A DNA stretch of 36,648 nt from Chloroflexota bacterium (GCA_030666985.1 DAOUWT010000003.1:1-36648), one strand, 5' to 3'; shown: positions 17,218-24,273, numbered from the stretch's first letter. Numbers and translations: made by a program. Notes: a model not told the origin generated them from the letters alone.

Positions 17218-17994
17218 ATGGAGACTAAAATAGCACAACAACTAATCGCGCTCAACCACCAATTTTACCAGACCTTTTCTGAAGAGTTTTCTAATACGCG
17301 CATGAGACTTCAGCCAGGGGTGCAAAAAATTCTGGAGACGCTGCCACCCAAGGCCAGTCTTCTTGATTTGGGGTGCGGAAACGGAGAGTTGGCCCGTGTG
17401 CTGGCCCGAAATTCTTATCAGGGTTCTTATGTCGGAACAGATTTCAGCCCCAACCTGCTAGAGACGGCCCGCCGGAGCCTGCCAGAAGGTTTCCCGGCCA
17501 ATTTTTATCCCCTGGACCTCACCGACCCCGATTGGCAAGAGCAGCTTCCCCCGCTCCAATTCGACTTCATCTTTGCCTTTGCCACTTTGCACCACATCCC
17601 CAGCCGCGAGTTGCACGTAAGCATCCTGGAGAAAATCCGTTTTCGGCTGAAACCTGGGGGAAAATTCATCCACTCCAACTGGCAATTTTTGAACAGTGAA
17701 CGCCTGAAAAAGCGCATCCAGCCCTGGGAGAAAATCAACCTCTCGCCCAGTGACGTAGACGAGGGGGATTACCTGCTTGACTGGCGCCGGGGCGGATACG
17801 GCCTCCGCTACGTGCATCACTTCTCCCCAGCGGAACTCCGCTCCCTGGCGGGGGAAATCGGCTTTAGTGTGGAGGAGTCATTCCTCTCTGATGGGAAAGA
17901 GGGTGATTTGGGGTTGTATCAGGTGTGGGAGGGGGGTAGTGTTCAGTATTCAGTTTTCAGTTTTCAGTCGCCAGTCGTCAGTCAATGTCATTAA
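17218..17994 (+). CDS. Trm9-like class I SAM-dependent methyltransferase
   Basis: A 258-residue methyltransferase with SAM motif I LDLGCGNGE (49-57), acidic Asp75 in motif II, and FDFIFAFATLHHIPS in the motif IV region. Beyond this generic fold, three parts resemble yeast Trm9 and human ALKBH8, which methylate cm5U34 to mcm5U34: the N-terminal HQFYQTFSEEFSNTR (14-28), the Leu-His-His after motif IV, and the C-terminal RYVHHFSPAEL (197-207, compare RYYHLYREGEL). It is divergent from elp3, whose product would be its substrate modification. Residues 239-258 are encoded by a CAGT-type tandem repeat, so the natural C-terminus was probably near residue 237. It could still be an unrelated small-molecule methyltransferase. 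Confidence 0.85.
   Translation: METKIAQQLIALNHQFYQTFSEEFSNTRMRLQPGVQKILETLPPKASLLDLGCGNGELARVLARNSYQGSYVGTDFSPNLLETARRSLPEGFPANFYPLDLTDPDWQEQLPPLQFDFIFAFATLHHIPSRELHVSILEKIRFRLKPGGKFIHSNWQFLNSERLKKRIQPWEKINLSPSDVDEGDYLLDWRRGGYGLRYVHHFSPAELRSLAGEIGFSVEESFLSDGKEGDLGLYQVWEGGSVQYSVFSFQSPVVSQCH
17936..17982. repeat. CAGT-type degenerate tandem repeat encoding a gene tail
   Basis: A series of short units (TTCAGTAT, TTCAGTTT, TCAGTCG, CCAGTCG, TCAGTC) covers the last coding part of the methyltransferase gene and runs into the family A element at 17983. Confidence 0.7.
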
Positions 17995-18103
17995 GTTAGT
18001 AGGAACAAGCTTGTCGTTTCGACGAGGAACGAGGAGAAATCTTTGGGTTCAGTCTACCATTAACTTACGGCGGAAAGATTTCTCCCTGTGGTCGAAATGA
18101 CAT
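17983..18103. mobile_element. Family A palindromic element, right outer arm missing
   Basis: Left outer arm CAATGTCATTAAGTTAG (17983-17999), a left inner arm reading GTCGTTTCGA, the inner pair AGAAATCTT / AAGATTTCT, and right inner arm TCGAAATGACAT (18092-18103). The right outer arm seen in the other copies is absent. The element supplies the stop codon of the methyltransferase gene. The next 90 bp before brnA hold nothing I can assign. Confidence 0.7.
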
Positions 18104-18193
18104 CCTCCTTGAGAGCTTGCGGGGTTGACGCTGCAAGTCATCGGCGGGTTGTCCTTTGCGCTAAAACCCCACTTTCAACAAACTATAAACCGA

Positions 18194-18481
18194 CTATTTT
18201 CTAACCGTAGCAACTTGCCTGTTTAAATCTTTATCAATTCGTTCTCGCAAATATACTTTCATTAACGATTGATAGGGAACATCCATTTTATTTGCTATCA
18301 ATTTCAACTCATTTAACATTGTCTCTGACATACGCAGTGATATTGCTTTATTGGCCGGTTTTAGATTTGGCAATATCACCTGTTCTGCCTGACTCCAATC
18401 CATATATTCTGTGGAATCATGCGTTGCCCAGAATTCTCGTTCTTCATCTTCATTTTCGAATTTAGGAATTGGCTTTGGCAT
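18194..18481 (-). CDS. brnA: BrnA-type ribbon-helix-helix antitoxin
   Basis: BrnA neutralises the BrnT ribonuclease and represses the shared operon. The 95-residue protein has an acidic N-terminal half (ENEDEEREFWATHDSTEYMDW) that in this family wraps the toxin, then a ribbon-helix-helix segment, KAISLRMSETMLNELKLIANK (about 43-64), with YQSLMKVYLRERI after it. Its start overlaps the end of brnT by 20 bp, and AAGGAAG lies upstream inside brnT. The order toxin-then-antitoxin is normal for BrnTA. Confidence 0.9.
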   Translation of the reverse strand: MPKPIPKFENEDEEREFWATHDSTEYMDWSQAEQVILPNLKPANKAISLRMSETMLNELKLIANKMDVPYQSLMKVYLRERIDKDLNRQVATVRK

Positions 18482-18758
18482 ATTTTCTTTCTTCCTTTTG
18501 GTTCATGTCACGGGCGGAGATTACCCGAATCTTGTTTTTTCTTATCGTAAAAGCTATAAACAACCATCTGTTTGCATTTGTATGACCCAATACATAGTAA
18601 CGTTTTTCATACTGAGAGTGTTTTGTGTCATCAGCCAACAAAAGCGGGATATTAAAGAATACTTCTTCACATTCTAAATCGGATACCTGATGGTTTATCC
18701 AATTTTTATCAATATTCCCATCGTCCCATTCAAAGCCATCAATGTTATAAATATCCAT
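18462..18758 (-). CDS. brnT: BrnT-type ribonuclease toxin
   Basis: BrnT is a small RelE-fold ribonuclease that halts translation under stress. The 98 residues show the family landmarks: FEWDDGNIDKNWINHQVS (9-26), CEEVFF, the DD..HSQYEKRYYVLGHT region, and the C-terminal IRVISARDMNQKEERKY. The expected His and the Arg/Glu pair are present, so it appears active. It starts 8 nt after a strong -10 box and has no Shine-Dalgarno sequence, so its message is probably leaderless. Confidence 0.92.
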   Translation of the reverse strand: MDIYNIDGFEWDDGNIDKNWINHQVSDLECEEVFFNIPLLLADDTKHSQYEKRYYVLGHTNANRWLFIAFTIRKNKIRVISARDMNQKEERKYAKANS

Positions 18759-18764
18759 CTGATT

Positions 18765-18795
18765 GTATAGTACCTTTATATACGCACAAAGTCAA
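18765..18795 (-). promoter_or_regulatory. brnTA promoter with possible operator
   Basis: On the minus strand, TTGACT (18795-18790), 17-bp spacer, TACTAT (18772-18767), then 8 nt to the brnT ATG. An inverted pair GTATA (18765-18769) / TATAC (18779-18783) overlaps the -10 element and could be the site where BrnA binds. Confidence 0.65.
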
Positions 18796-19125
18796 GAATA
18801 CGTTCATTCCAGTTGCTAGAAACAAATCTAAAATGAATACGATGTTCAATTTTAGCTATAGATTTGCACAATGCAAAACGTCAAATAATTCCCCTTTTGA
18901 AATTGATTTTTCAACCTTTTTGGGAGCAAGTATAGCAACCCAACGTTGGCATAACCCGCTCACCGTTTTTGCATTCCGACACACTTCAATTATAGCCTGT
19001 CTTTGCATTTTTCGCGCCGCATACCAGAGCCGAAGGCGAGTCGGATGTACTTTGGGTTAGCTTTTGTTCGTATTCTAAACAAGCCTACGATTTGAGTTCT
19101 GTTCTCTCAAATACGCTACTGTAAG
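18796..19125. other. Gene-free AT-rich gap upstream of brnTA
   Basis: No supported gene. A plus-strand frame at 18833-19060 (75 codons) has no ribosome site and no recognisable content. A stretch near 18938-18965 contains the palindrome-bearing ACCCAACGTTGG and CTCACCG, loosely similar to the 16-bp repeat at 10601 and 10681. Confidence 0.4.
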
Positions 19126-19509
19126 TTATTCCTCAAGCAAATGTTCTTCTATCTCACTTAACACTTGTTTGAGAGCAGGTTGATCTGTGGGAGATAATTT
19201 ATTTTCCCCAATGTGTTTATGATGTGGATAAGTAATTATTTCAGGATGGTGCGGAGCGTTATCATACCGAAACACACTTTGATTTTGGCGAATATAAGAA
19301 TACGAGTAAATGACACGCACCGGATATCCTAATTCGGTACTGACGGTTTCATGAATACTCAAAAAAGAGCCATCCCAAAAATAAGCTCTGCACCGGAGTA
19401 TCCCATTAAAATCGTCGGAAGCCAGTATTTCTGTTATCTCAATAGATGTAATCGAATCGTATTGATTTAAACTGCGTTCAATTGATGAAAAATAATCAGT
19501 GATGTTCAT
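19126..19509 (-). CDS. TumE-like (DUF6516) toxin-family protein
   Basis: A 127-residue cytosolic protein. Its core YSYSYIRQNQSVFRYDNAPHHPEIITYPHHKHI (about 69-101) matches the hallmark of the TumE/DUF6516 family of predicted toxins: an aromatic strand, then FRYDNAPHH, then PHHKH. Its ATG overlaps the stop of the preceding 73-residue gene as ATGA, the tight coupling expected of a toxin-antitoxin pair. The molecular target of this family is not settled. I recognise it from the motif only. Confidence 0.8.
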   Translation of the reverse strand: MNITDYFSSIERSLNQYDSITSIEITEILASDDFNGILRCRAYFWDGSFLSIHETVSTELGYPVRVIYSYSYIRQNQSVFRYDNAPHHPEIITYPHHKHIGENKLSPTDQPALKQVLSEIEEHLLEE

Positions 19510-19727
19510 GACACTGACGCAGATTCAAACATAAGTTGTCTGATGGGCAAGGATGTAAGGTATAAATGATACAATCCCGCCCAAGTTAACCACTTATCAT
19601 CGTCACCCATTTCCCCGTTTTGATAGCGCATGTAAAATTCAATTGTAGAGTATCCATATTTCAATTCTAAATCAGACAATCGCTGACTAAGCTCTTGAAA
19701 TGACATCCGTTTGGGTTCAAAAGACAT
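19506..19727 (-). CDS. Putative cognate antitoxin of the TumE-like protein
   Basis: A 73-residue acidic protein with AGGAG 8 nt before the ATG. SQRLSDLELKYGYSTIEFYMRYQNGEMGDDDKWLTWAGL resembles the small partners of DUF6516 proteins: a helix, then KYGxSxxEF, a short acidic turn, then a Trp-containing helix. It lies directly upstream of the toxin-like gene and overlaps it by 4 bp. Identification rests mainly on position and on this general pattern. Confidence 0.65.
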   Translation of the reverse strand: MSFEPKRMSFQELSQRLSDLELKYGYSTIEFYMRYQNGEMGDDDKWLTWAGLYHLYLTSLPIRQLMFESASVS

Positions 19728-19776
19728 TTTTTACTCCTAGCCATGAATCACAACAAACTAACACATTCCCCTTTAA

Positions 19777-19962
19777 TTAATTCACAATTCGTCTTAAGCC
19801 GAAAATGTTCCGCCGAATCTCCCTCTGATAGGTTTTATACGGAAAAATTTCGGCATAATCATAAACATAGGCGAAACCCTCGCGCATATTCGGAAAATCT
19901 TCCACGCTAACCAAGAACACAAATATTCTATCATATTCCACTCCCCTTCCAGCAACATTCAC
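19777..19962 (-). CDS. Doubtful 61-codon ORF, possibly a gene remnant
   Basis: The frame encodes 61 residues and has no clear ribosome site. Its first 15 codons lie in a 62-bp segment that is repeated at 20523-20584. The rest (SVEDFPNMREGFAYVYDYAE, then IFPYKTYQREIRR) looks protein-like but matches no family I know. It may be the end of a decayed gene. The 344-bp gap 19728-20071 otherwise holds only repeats. Confidence 0.25.
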   Translation of the reverse strand: MNVAGRGVEYDRIFVFLVSVEDFPNMREGFAYVYDYAEIFPYKTYQREIRRNIFGLRRIVN

Positions 19963-19980
19963 CTAGAAAAACCTCACCCT
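19919..19980 (-). repeat. 62-bp dispersed repeat, copy 1 (promoter-like)
   Basis: About 80 % identical by eye to 20523-20584. On the minus strand it holds TTGCTGGAAG..GAGTGGAATATGATAGAATATTT, where TTGCTG and TATGAT or TAGAAT could act as -35 and -10. The next supported genes downstream on that strand are the TumE-like pair. Confidence 0.6.
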
Positions 19981-20008
19981 CCAATACCCAATATCTAATA
20001 TCCAATAC
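19981..20008. repeat. CCAATACCC/AATATCTAATATCC short tandem repeat
   Basis: Degenerate 7-9-bp units (CCAATACCC, AATATCTAAT, ATCCAATACC). It directly follows copy 1 of the 62-bp repeat. Confidence 0.55.
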
Positions 20009-20071
20009 CCCCAAAAGCCGCGCTGTGCGTGCCGTCACTGTGTGCGCCTCCGGCGGGCAAGGCTAGGCAGC

Positions 20072-20440
20072 TTAACGCGGAGGTAGCTGACGTTCATAAT
20101 TTTCTTCATTGGCTTCCAATAATAATTTAGCACGCCTGTACGTTTTCCCGCGTGTGGCTACACAATCAAGGCGTAATTTCTTTGTTATATAATCATATAA
20201 TTCGCGGTGCGTCCCATACTCATGCAAAACATCATCACTGTAGGAAACAGGGGAGCAAGCGTCAAAGAGTTTTTGCAACTCCATACGCTCATTTTCTAGC
20301 AATTCTTCTTGCTTGTAGTTTTGGCGTAAAATATCCCAAACAAAACGATGTATCGTATTTTCACTCTTAGCTTCAGGAAGTGGTAATTCTAAAAATGCTT
20401 CTTGCAAAGCGATGTATTCAGAGTAAGCTAAATCTCTCAT
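20072..20440 (-). CDS. Small unrecognised protein in the toxin-antitoxin island
   Basis: A 122-residue hydrophilic, helix-rich protein starting at the ATG at 20440 (MRDLAYSEYIALQEAF). A GTG three codons upstream at 20449 is an alternative. GGGGTG lies about 6 nt before the ATG. No domain is recognisable and there is no membrane segment. Its base composition and position among brnTA and the TumE-like pair, with a copy of the 62-bp promoter-like repeat 80 bp upstream, suggest it belongs to the same accessory island. I assign no function. Confidence 0.6.
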   Translation of the reverse strand: MRDLAYSEYIALQEAFLELPLPEAKSENTIHRFVWDILRQNYKQEELLENERMELQKLFDACSPVSYSDDVLHEYGTHRELYDYITKKLRLDCVATRGKTYRRAKLLLEANEENYERQLPPR

Positions 20441-20522
20441 TCTTCCCACCCCGCTGCTAGAATTTCTCTCTTGCCAGCAAAATGCCAGCTAACCAAGGAT
20501 TGATCCCATCAAAAACACGAGT

Positions 20523-20584
20523 ACAAATATTTTATCATATTCCACTCTTCTTCCAGCAACATCCACCGGGAAAAAATTTCATCC
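20523..20584 (-). repeat. 62-bp dispersed repeat, copy 2 (promoter-like)
   Basis: The counterpart of 19919-19980. On the minus strand TTGCTG (20559-20554) precedes TATGAT (20539-20534) and TAAAAT (20534-20529), about 80-90 bp upstream of the small gene that starts at 20440. Confidence 0.6.
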
Positions 20585-20657
20585 CCCACTCCCCTACTTG
20601 GAAGCAAGCTCCCCGACTCCAGAGTCCCCCTGATTCCTAGTCACTATTCACTGATAC
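20585..20657. repeat. C-rich and CTGATTCC-type degenerate tandem repeat
   Basis: Short imperfect units (CCCCACTCCCC, CTCCCCGACTCC, CTGATTCCTAG, CACTATTCACTGATACC) fill the gap up to the end of the next minus-strand gene. It resembles the short tandem repeats known from cyanobacterial genomes. Confidence 0.5.
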
Positions 20658-22340
20658 CTAATCCCCTGATTCCCCGCCCCCCACCAAAAACCCCATCTCT
20701 ATCAAAATATCGGCGAGCTTCTCCTCCGTCCCCTCTTTTATGACCACCGCCGTAGGCCCAAGTTGTTCACGCAGGAATCGTGAGGCCCGCGATTTTTGGA
20801 GAGCCTCTAACATGGCCGGGGAACTCACTCTCAGGACAGTTTCCTTCTCCAGGGAGGCTTCCACGCCCTGCTGCTCCCAGCGGCGCAAGGCCTCTAGCAC
20901 GTTGGGGGGAACTACTCCGGCGTGGCTTTGGAGCAAGGTCAGCAGGTGTGCGGTTCGCAAGCCATGTTCTTCGGCCTGTTCCAAGGATGCGGGGGTGAGC
21001 GAGTAATAATACCTCTCCCGCTTAAGAGGATGCCAGGCGCAGAAACGGGAAATCTGGTAACGAACCGTGCGCGGAACAAGAGCCGAAATGTCAATTTCTC
21101 CCTTGGAGCGGAGGTGAATTGAGTCTGTTTCTGGCTGTAGGGTTTCGGGAAGTTCTCCGGCCAAGAGCGATTTACTCAAGGCTGAAAAGCGGAAAGCAGT
21201 GGCTTGGCCCTGGGGGGCATCGTCAGGGGCAGCTAAATCCAGAATTCCCAGCCAATGCAAAGGGCCGGTGATTGTGTAGCGCAGCAGAGCACCCTCTACT
21301 TGATCCCAATGCTCGAAGCCACGCAGATATTCTCCTGTGCGCGTGTCTTTTAGAAACCAGGAATCATAATCACCAGAAGGACGTTGGAAATCGGGGTATT
21401 TTTCTTTTATGCACGCAATTGTGGCAGATATGCTCCACCACGTATCGCGGGGGACGCGGCTTAGAAAATCTAGGATTTCCTTTCGAACGCGGAGAGGGTC
21501 GTTTTCCCAGGCCCCTTCGGCTTGCAGGCCGGGAACAAGGCGGAGGTCGTTGTGGGTAGGGCTAGTCCGCCAAGCCTGCCACAACTGGAGCAGCGTTTCA
21601 CCCCGTGATGCGCTTAGAAAGGCGCGGGTTTGTTCTGGGTTTGGCTTCCCCCCTGGGTCAAGCACTTCCATTGTCGCGAGGATAGCCCTGAAAAATGTGA
21701 CGGCCTCTTCTGTCACCTGGGGGAGGTGCGGGCGGGGATTGATGCCCATCCGCAGCCCGGCCAAAATGGTGCAGGTGTGGTCGATAATGCGGTCGGTGGC
21801 CAGGATTATGTGCTTGCGCTCTTCGGGTGTAGCCTGCCGGCCCAGGAGAGCGTCCAGGGAGAGGCTCTCTTCCCCCAAGGGGGCGCCTACAGGGCTGGGA
21901 GTGGGGAGGAATTCGGAGATGATTTCGAGCAAATCGCCGGGGATGTAGGCTAATTCTTGGGGGCCGGTTTCGGTGTCGAAAAAGCCTCGGGACAGGAAGG
22001 CGCGGTACCAGAGCACTTCGGCTGGGGAGACGGGGTCACGGTGGGGGTGCTCCCGGTCCCTCCGGCCGGGTCCCATCTCCCGCACCTCTCCCCAGCGACG
22101 AACGAACAGGGACCAGGTAACGCGCCCCCCCGCCCTTGCCAGCCACGCCAGAGCAGCCGCAGCACGTTCGGGCAGGGCCTCCACCACCTCCCCCGCCAGG
22201 GCCGGGTTTTTAATCTCCCCCGCTAGGAGTGGTACGGCGCGGCGGGCATCGGGGGCGTCCAGGGGAATCCCCCACAAATCCGCCACTATTTGGAGATGCC
22301 TATAATCAAACTCGCGCAAGCTATGCTGAAGGTCGGGCAT
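20658..22340 (-). CDS. Helicase-associated (XPB/Ssl2 N-terminal-like) domain protein without a helicase motor
   Basis: A 560-residue soluble protein. The C-terminal third resembles the domain N-terminal to bacterial XPB/Ssl2-type helicases: ALVPRTVRYQISRFCAWHPL, YYYSLTPASLEQAEEHGLRTAHLLTLLQ, VPPNVLEALRRWE, then VLRVSSPAMLEAL and REQLGPTAVVIKE. No Walker A or DEAD/DEAH box is present, so it is not an ATPase itself. The N-terminal part contains winged-helix-like segments. It starts 8 bp after the lipid kinase gene and is very likely co-transcribed with it. The role is unknown; DNA binding is the most reasonable inference. Confidence 0.75.
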   Translation of the reverse strand: MPDLQHSLREFDYRHLQIVADLWGIPLDAPDARRAVPLLAGEIKNPALAGEVVEALPERAAAALAWLARAGGRVTWSLFVRRWGEVREMGPGRRDREHPHRDPVSPAEVLWYRAFLSRGFFDTETGPQELAYIPGDLLEIISEFLPTPSPVGAPLGEESLSLDALLGRQATPEERKHIILATDRIIDHTCTILAGLRMGINPRPHLPQVTEEAVTFFRAILATMEVLDPGGKPNPEQTRAFLSASRGETLLQLWQAWRTSPTHNDLRLVPGLQAEGAWENDPLRVRKEILDFLSRVPRDTWWSISATIACIKEKYPDFQRPSGDYDSWFLKDTRTGEYLRGFEHWDQVEGALLRYTITGPLHWLGILDLAAPDDAPQGQATAFRFSALSKSLLAGELPETLQPETDSIHLRSKGEIDISALVPRTVRYQISRFCAWHPLKRERYYYSLTPASLEQAEEHGLRTAHLLTLLQSHAGVVPPNVLEALRRWEQQGVEASLEKETVLRVSSPAMLEALQKSRASRFLREQLGPTAVVIKEGTEEKLADILIEMGFLVGGGESGD

Positions 22341-22348
22341 GGGGTTTC

Positions 22349-23269
22349 TTAGAACATTACCTGGATGGCTTTGGGGATGATCTCCAATTTTAGGTCATGT
22401 ATGCTGCTCGTGAAACCGGCAAATACTTCCCCGTCAGTATGGATGTAGAGTGGGTGGTTGGAGCGCAGGGAGAGGGTTTGGAATGTTTCTTCTCGAATTT
22501 GGGGGAAGCGAAGGTGAGTCCCGCGCATGAATTCTGGAATCAACCGAAGCAACATGGCGCGAGACGTTTCTTGAACGGCAATCAGGTTTAGGATGCCGTC
22601 TTTCGAGGATGCGTCTGGGGCCATGAGAAAACCTCCGCCTTCGCGAGGGCCGTTGCAGAGAGTGAGCATGAGGAGGTCGTTATCCCAGGCTTTTTCTCCG
22701 TTTAGGGTGAGTTCAACGTGAAAGGGGCTGTGGTTTAGGAAGATGGTTTTTATGACAGCGGTCAGGTACATTAGAAAACCCTGTACCACGGGGAGATCGT
22801 GAGAATAAATGGTTACTATGGCATCAAAGCCAATTCCTACGGTGTTGTCCCAGTATTCGCGGCGGCCTTGGTCGTCTTCTATGACTCCCATGTCTATGAG
22901 GTGGGGTTCTCCGGTGAATATCTGGCGCAAGGCTTTGGATGGGTCTTCATCCATCCCCAGGGCATGAGCAAAATCATTTCCCGAACCGAGAGGGACGGCT
23001 CCTAGGCGGGGACGTTTTTCCGGGGGGAAGCTCATGAGGCCGTTGATGACTTCGTGGACGGTCCCGTCTCCGCCGGCGGCGATGATGAGGTCGTAGCCAT
23101 CTTCTACGGCTTGTTGGGCTAGTTCTGTGGCGTGGGTGGGGTATACCGTGCCGGCCCAGTCTGCGCCTCCAAATTCGTCCATTACGGGGCGGAGGTCAGC
23201 GGCTTGTCGCCAGGCTTGGCCTAGATTGGCGTTGGGGTTGACGATGAATTTTGTGGTGTGTTTTTTCAT
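22349..23269 (-). CDS. Diacylglycerol kinase-family lipid kinase
   Basis: A 306-residue protein of the DagK/YegS/BmrU family, which phosphorylates lipid substrates with ATP at the inner face of the membrane. The nucleotide-binding AAGGDGTVHEVINGL (64-78) and LGAVPLGSGNDFAHALGM (89-106) are intact, and VNPNANLG near the N-terminus is typical. Bacterial relatives recycle diacylglycerol or act on sphingoid or undecaprenol-type lipids; the exact substrate cannot be read from the sequence. The helicase-associated-domain gene follows within 8 bp. Confidence 0.93.
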   Translation of the reverse strand: MKKHTTKFIVNPNANLGQAWRQAADLRPVMDEFGGADWAGTVYPTHATELAQQAVEDGYDLIIAAGGDGTVHEVINGLMSFPPEKRPRLGAVPLGSGNDFAHALGMDEDPSKALRQIFTGEPHLIDMGVIEDDQGRREYWDNTVGIGFDAIVTIYSHDLPVVQGFLMYLTAVIKTIFLNHSPFHVELTLNGEKAWDNDLLMLTLCNGPREGGGFLMAPDASSKDGILNLIAVQETSRAMLLRLIPEFMRGTHLRFPQIREETFQTLSLRSNHPLYIHTDGEVFAGFTSSIHDLKLEIIPKAIQVMF

Positions 23270-23272
23270 GGG

Positions 23273-23452
23273 GTTAGGTATTGGGTATTAGGTATTAGGT
23301 ATTAGTGACTAGGGGGGGGCAGGGAGCAGGGAAGCAGGAGAGCAGGGGGGCAGGGGAGCGAGGGTGAGGAAGAAACAGGACGGCTATACGAAGAAAGAGA
23401 GCGGAGGGGACTCACTCATCACTCTTTACTCATCACGTTTCACGTTTCAGTA
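23273..23452. repeat. Tandem repeats: GGTATTA, GGGAGCAGG and family B motifs
   Basis: The gap upstream of the lipid kinase is almost wholly repetitive: GGTATTGGGTATTAGGTATT units (23277-23305), G-rich GGGCAGGGAGCAGGGAAGCA units (23314-23360), then ACTCATCACTCTTTACTCATC and CACGTTTCACGTTTCAG (23435-23452), which reaches the stop codon of the DUF429 gene. No gene is present. Confidence 0.65.
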
Positions 23453-24214
23453 TTTCGTTTCCAGGCTAGCGGTTGGCAAAACAATTTCCCCTTCACGGGA
23501 ATCCCCCACTTGGGTGATTTGCTCAGGTTTGATGGCGGCTGTCCAGGCTGTGTAGGCGGCTATTAGGGCGTCTAGCTCCTCGGGGGAATAGAGGCGATCT
23601 AGGGGCAGGATGCCTTGTAAAATCCGATAGCGGGTGATTTCTTCGAAGATGCGCATGGCGTCCGGGACTTCAACGGATTTTGAATGCAGGAGTACTTGGC
23701 GTTGTAAGCGGCCCATCAGGGTTTTCTTTTTGAAGGGTAGTATGCCCAACAAGACGGTATAAGCCGCGTGGGGATAAACTTCAAGAACTTGCAGGGAGGC
23801 TTCTTCTTGGGGATACTCCCGATAGCCGAATTTTTCCAGACGCCGGTAGATTTTGAAGCCAGTTTGCATCCAGCCCGGACAGGCCTCAGTTTTGGCACAG
23901 GTGCGGGGGATGCGGATATTGTGCTGAAAAAGCCGGTACTCCGCCACTCGAAAGCTTGTCCAACGCCCTGGGGTCGGGATAGGAGATAGCTCCTGGCGTA
24001 TCTCTTCTTGCTGCATTAGCTTCTGGTTTGGACGCCTGGGAGAGTTGATGCCCACAAAGGCCGTTTCCTGCCCGCCCGCAAAAGCCAGGACGTCGTTTAT
24101 GTCGCCTTGGGAGAGAGCCAGCAGCCGCAGGTCTTGGTCCAAGACCGCGTAGGTGATGGGACGTTCTCCTGCTGTGGGGTCTATGCCAATAAAGACGGTG
24201 TTATTGAATAACAT
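23447..24214 (-). CDS. DUF429 family protein (predicted RNase H-like fold)
   Basis: A 255-residue protein matching DUF429. The N-terminal FIGIDPTAGERPITYAVLD has the first catalytic-type Asp (Asp12) of an RNase H-like fold, followed by AFVGINSPRRP, then CPGWMQTGFKIYRRLE, VLEVYPHAAYTVLLG and the C-terminal ELDALIAAYTAW. The family is predicted to be a nuclease but no substrate is established. It lies just left of the DnaA-box cluster. Its stop codon falls inside a family B heptamer repeat. Confidence 0.85.
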   Translation of the reverse strand: MLFNNTVFIGIDPTAGERPITYAVLDQDLRLLALSQGDINDVLAFAGGQETAFVGINSPRRPNQKLMQQEEIRQELSPIPTPGRWTSFRVAEYRLFQHNIRIPRTCAKTEACPGWMQTGFKIYRRLEKFGYREYPQEEASLQVLEVYPHAAYTVLLGILPFKKKTLMGRLQRQVLLHSKSVEVPDAMRIFEEITRYRILQGILPLDRLYSPEELDALIAAYTAWTAAIKPEQITQVGDSREGEIVLPTASLETKY

Positions 24215-24230
24215 AATTTGGGGAGTGGGG

Positions 24231-24273
24231 AACTGAGGAACCGCATTCCTCTAAGGAACGCGGTTCCTCAGTT
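24231..24273. repeat. Double AGGAACCGCG palindrome (family D)
   Basis: Perfect 14-bp arms AACTGAGGAACCGC (24231-24244) and GCGGTTCCTCAGTT (24260-24273) enclose a second small hairpin. It lies 17 bp upstream of the DUF429 start. A similar double unit is at 33916-33952 and a single unit at 17161-17179. Confidence 0.8.

Noticed and set aside
18833-19060. 75-codon plus-strand ORF near brnT
   Set aside because: It has no ribosome site, no recognisable content and lies in AT-rich DNA divergent from the brnT promoter.
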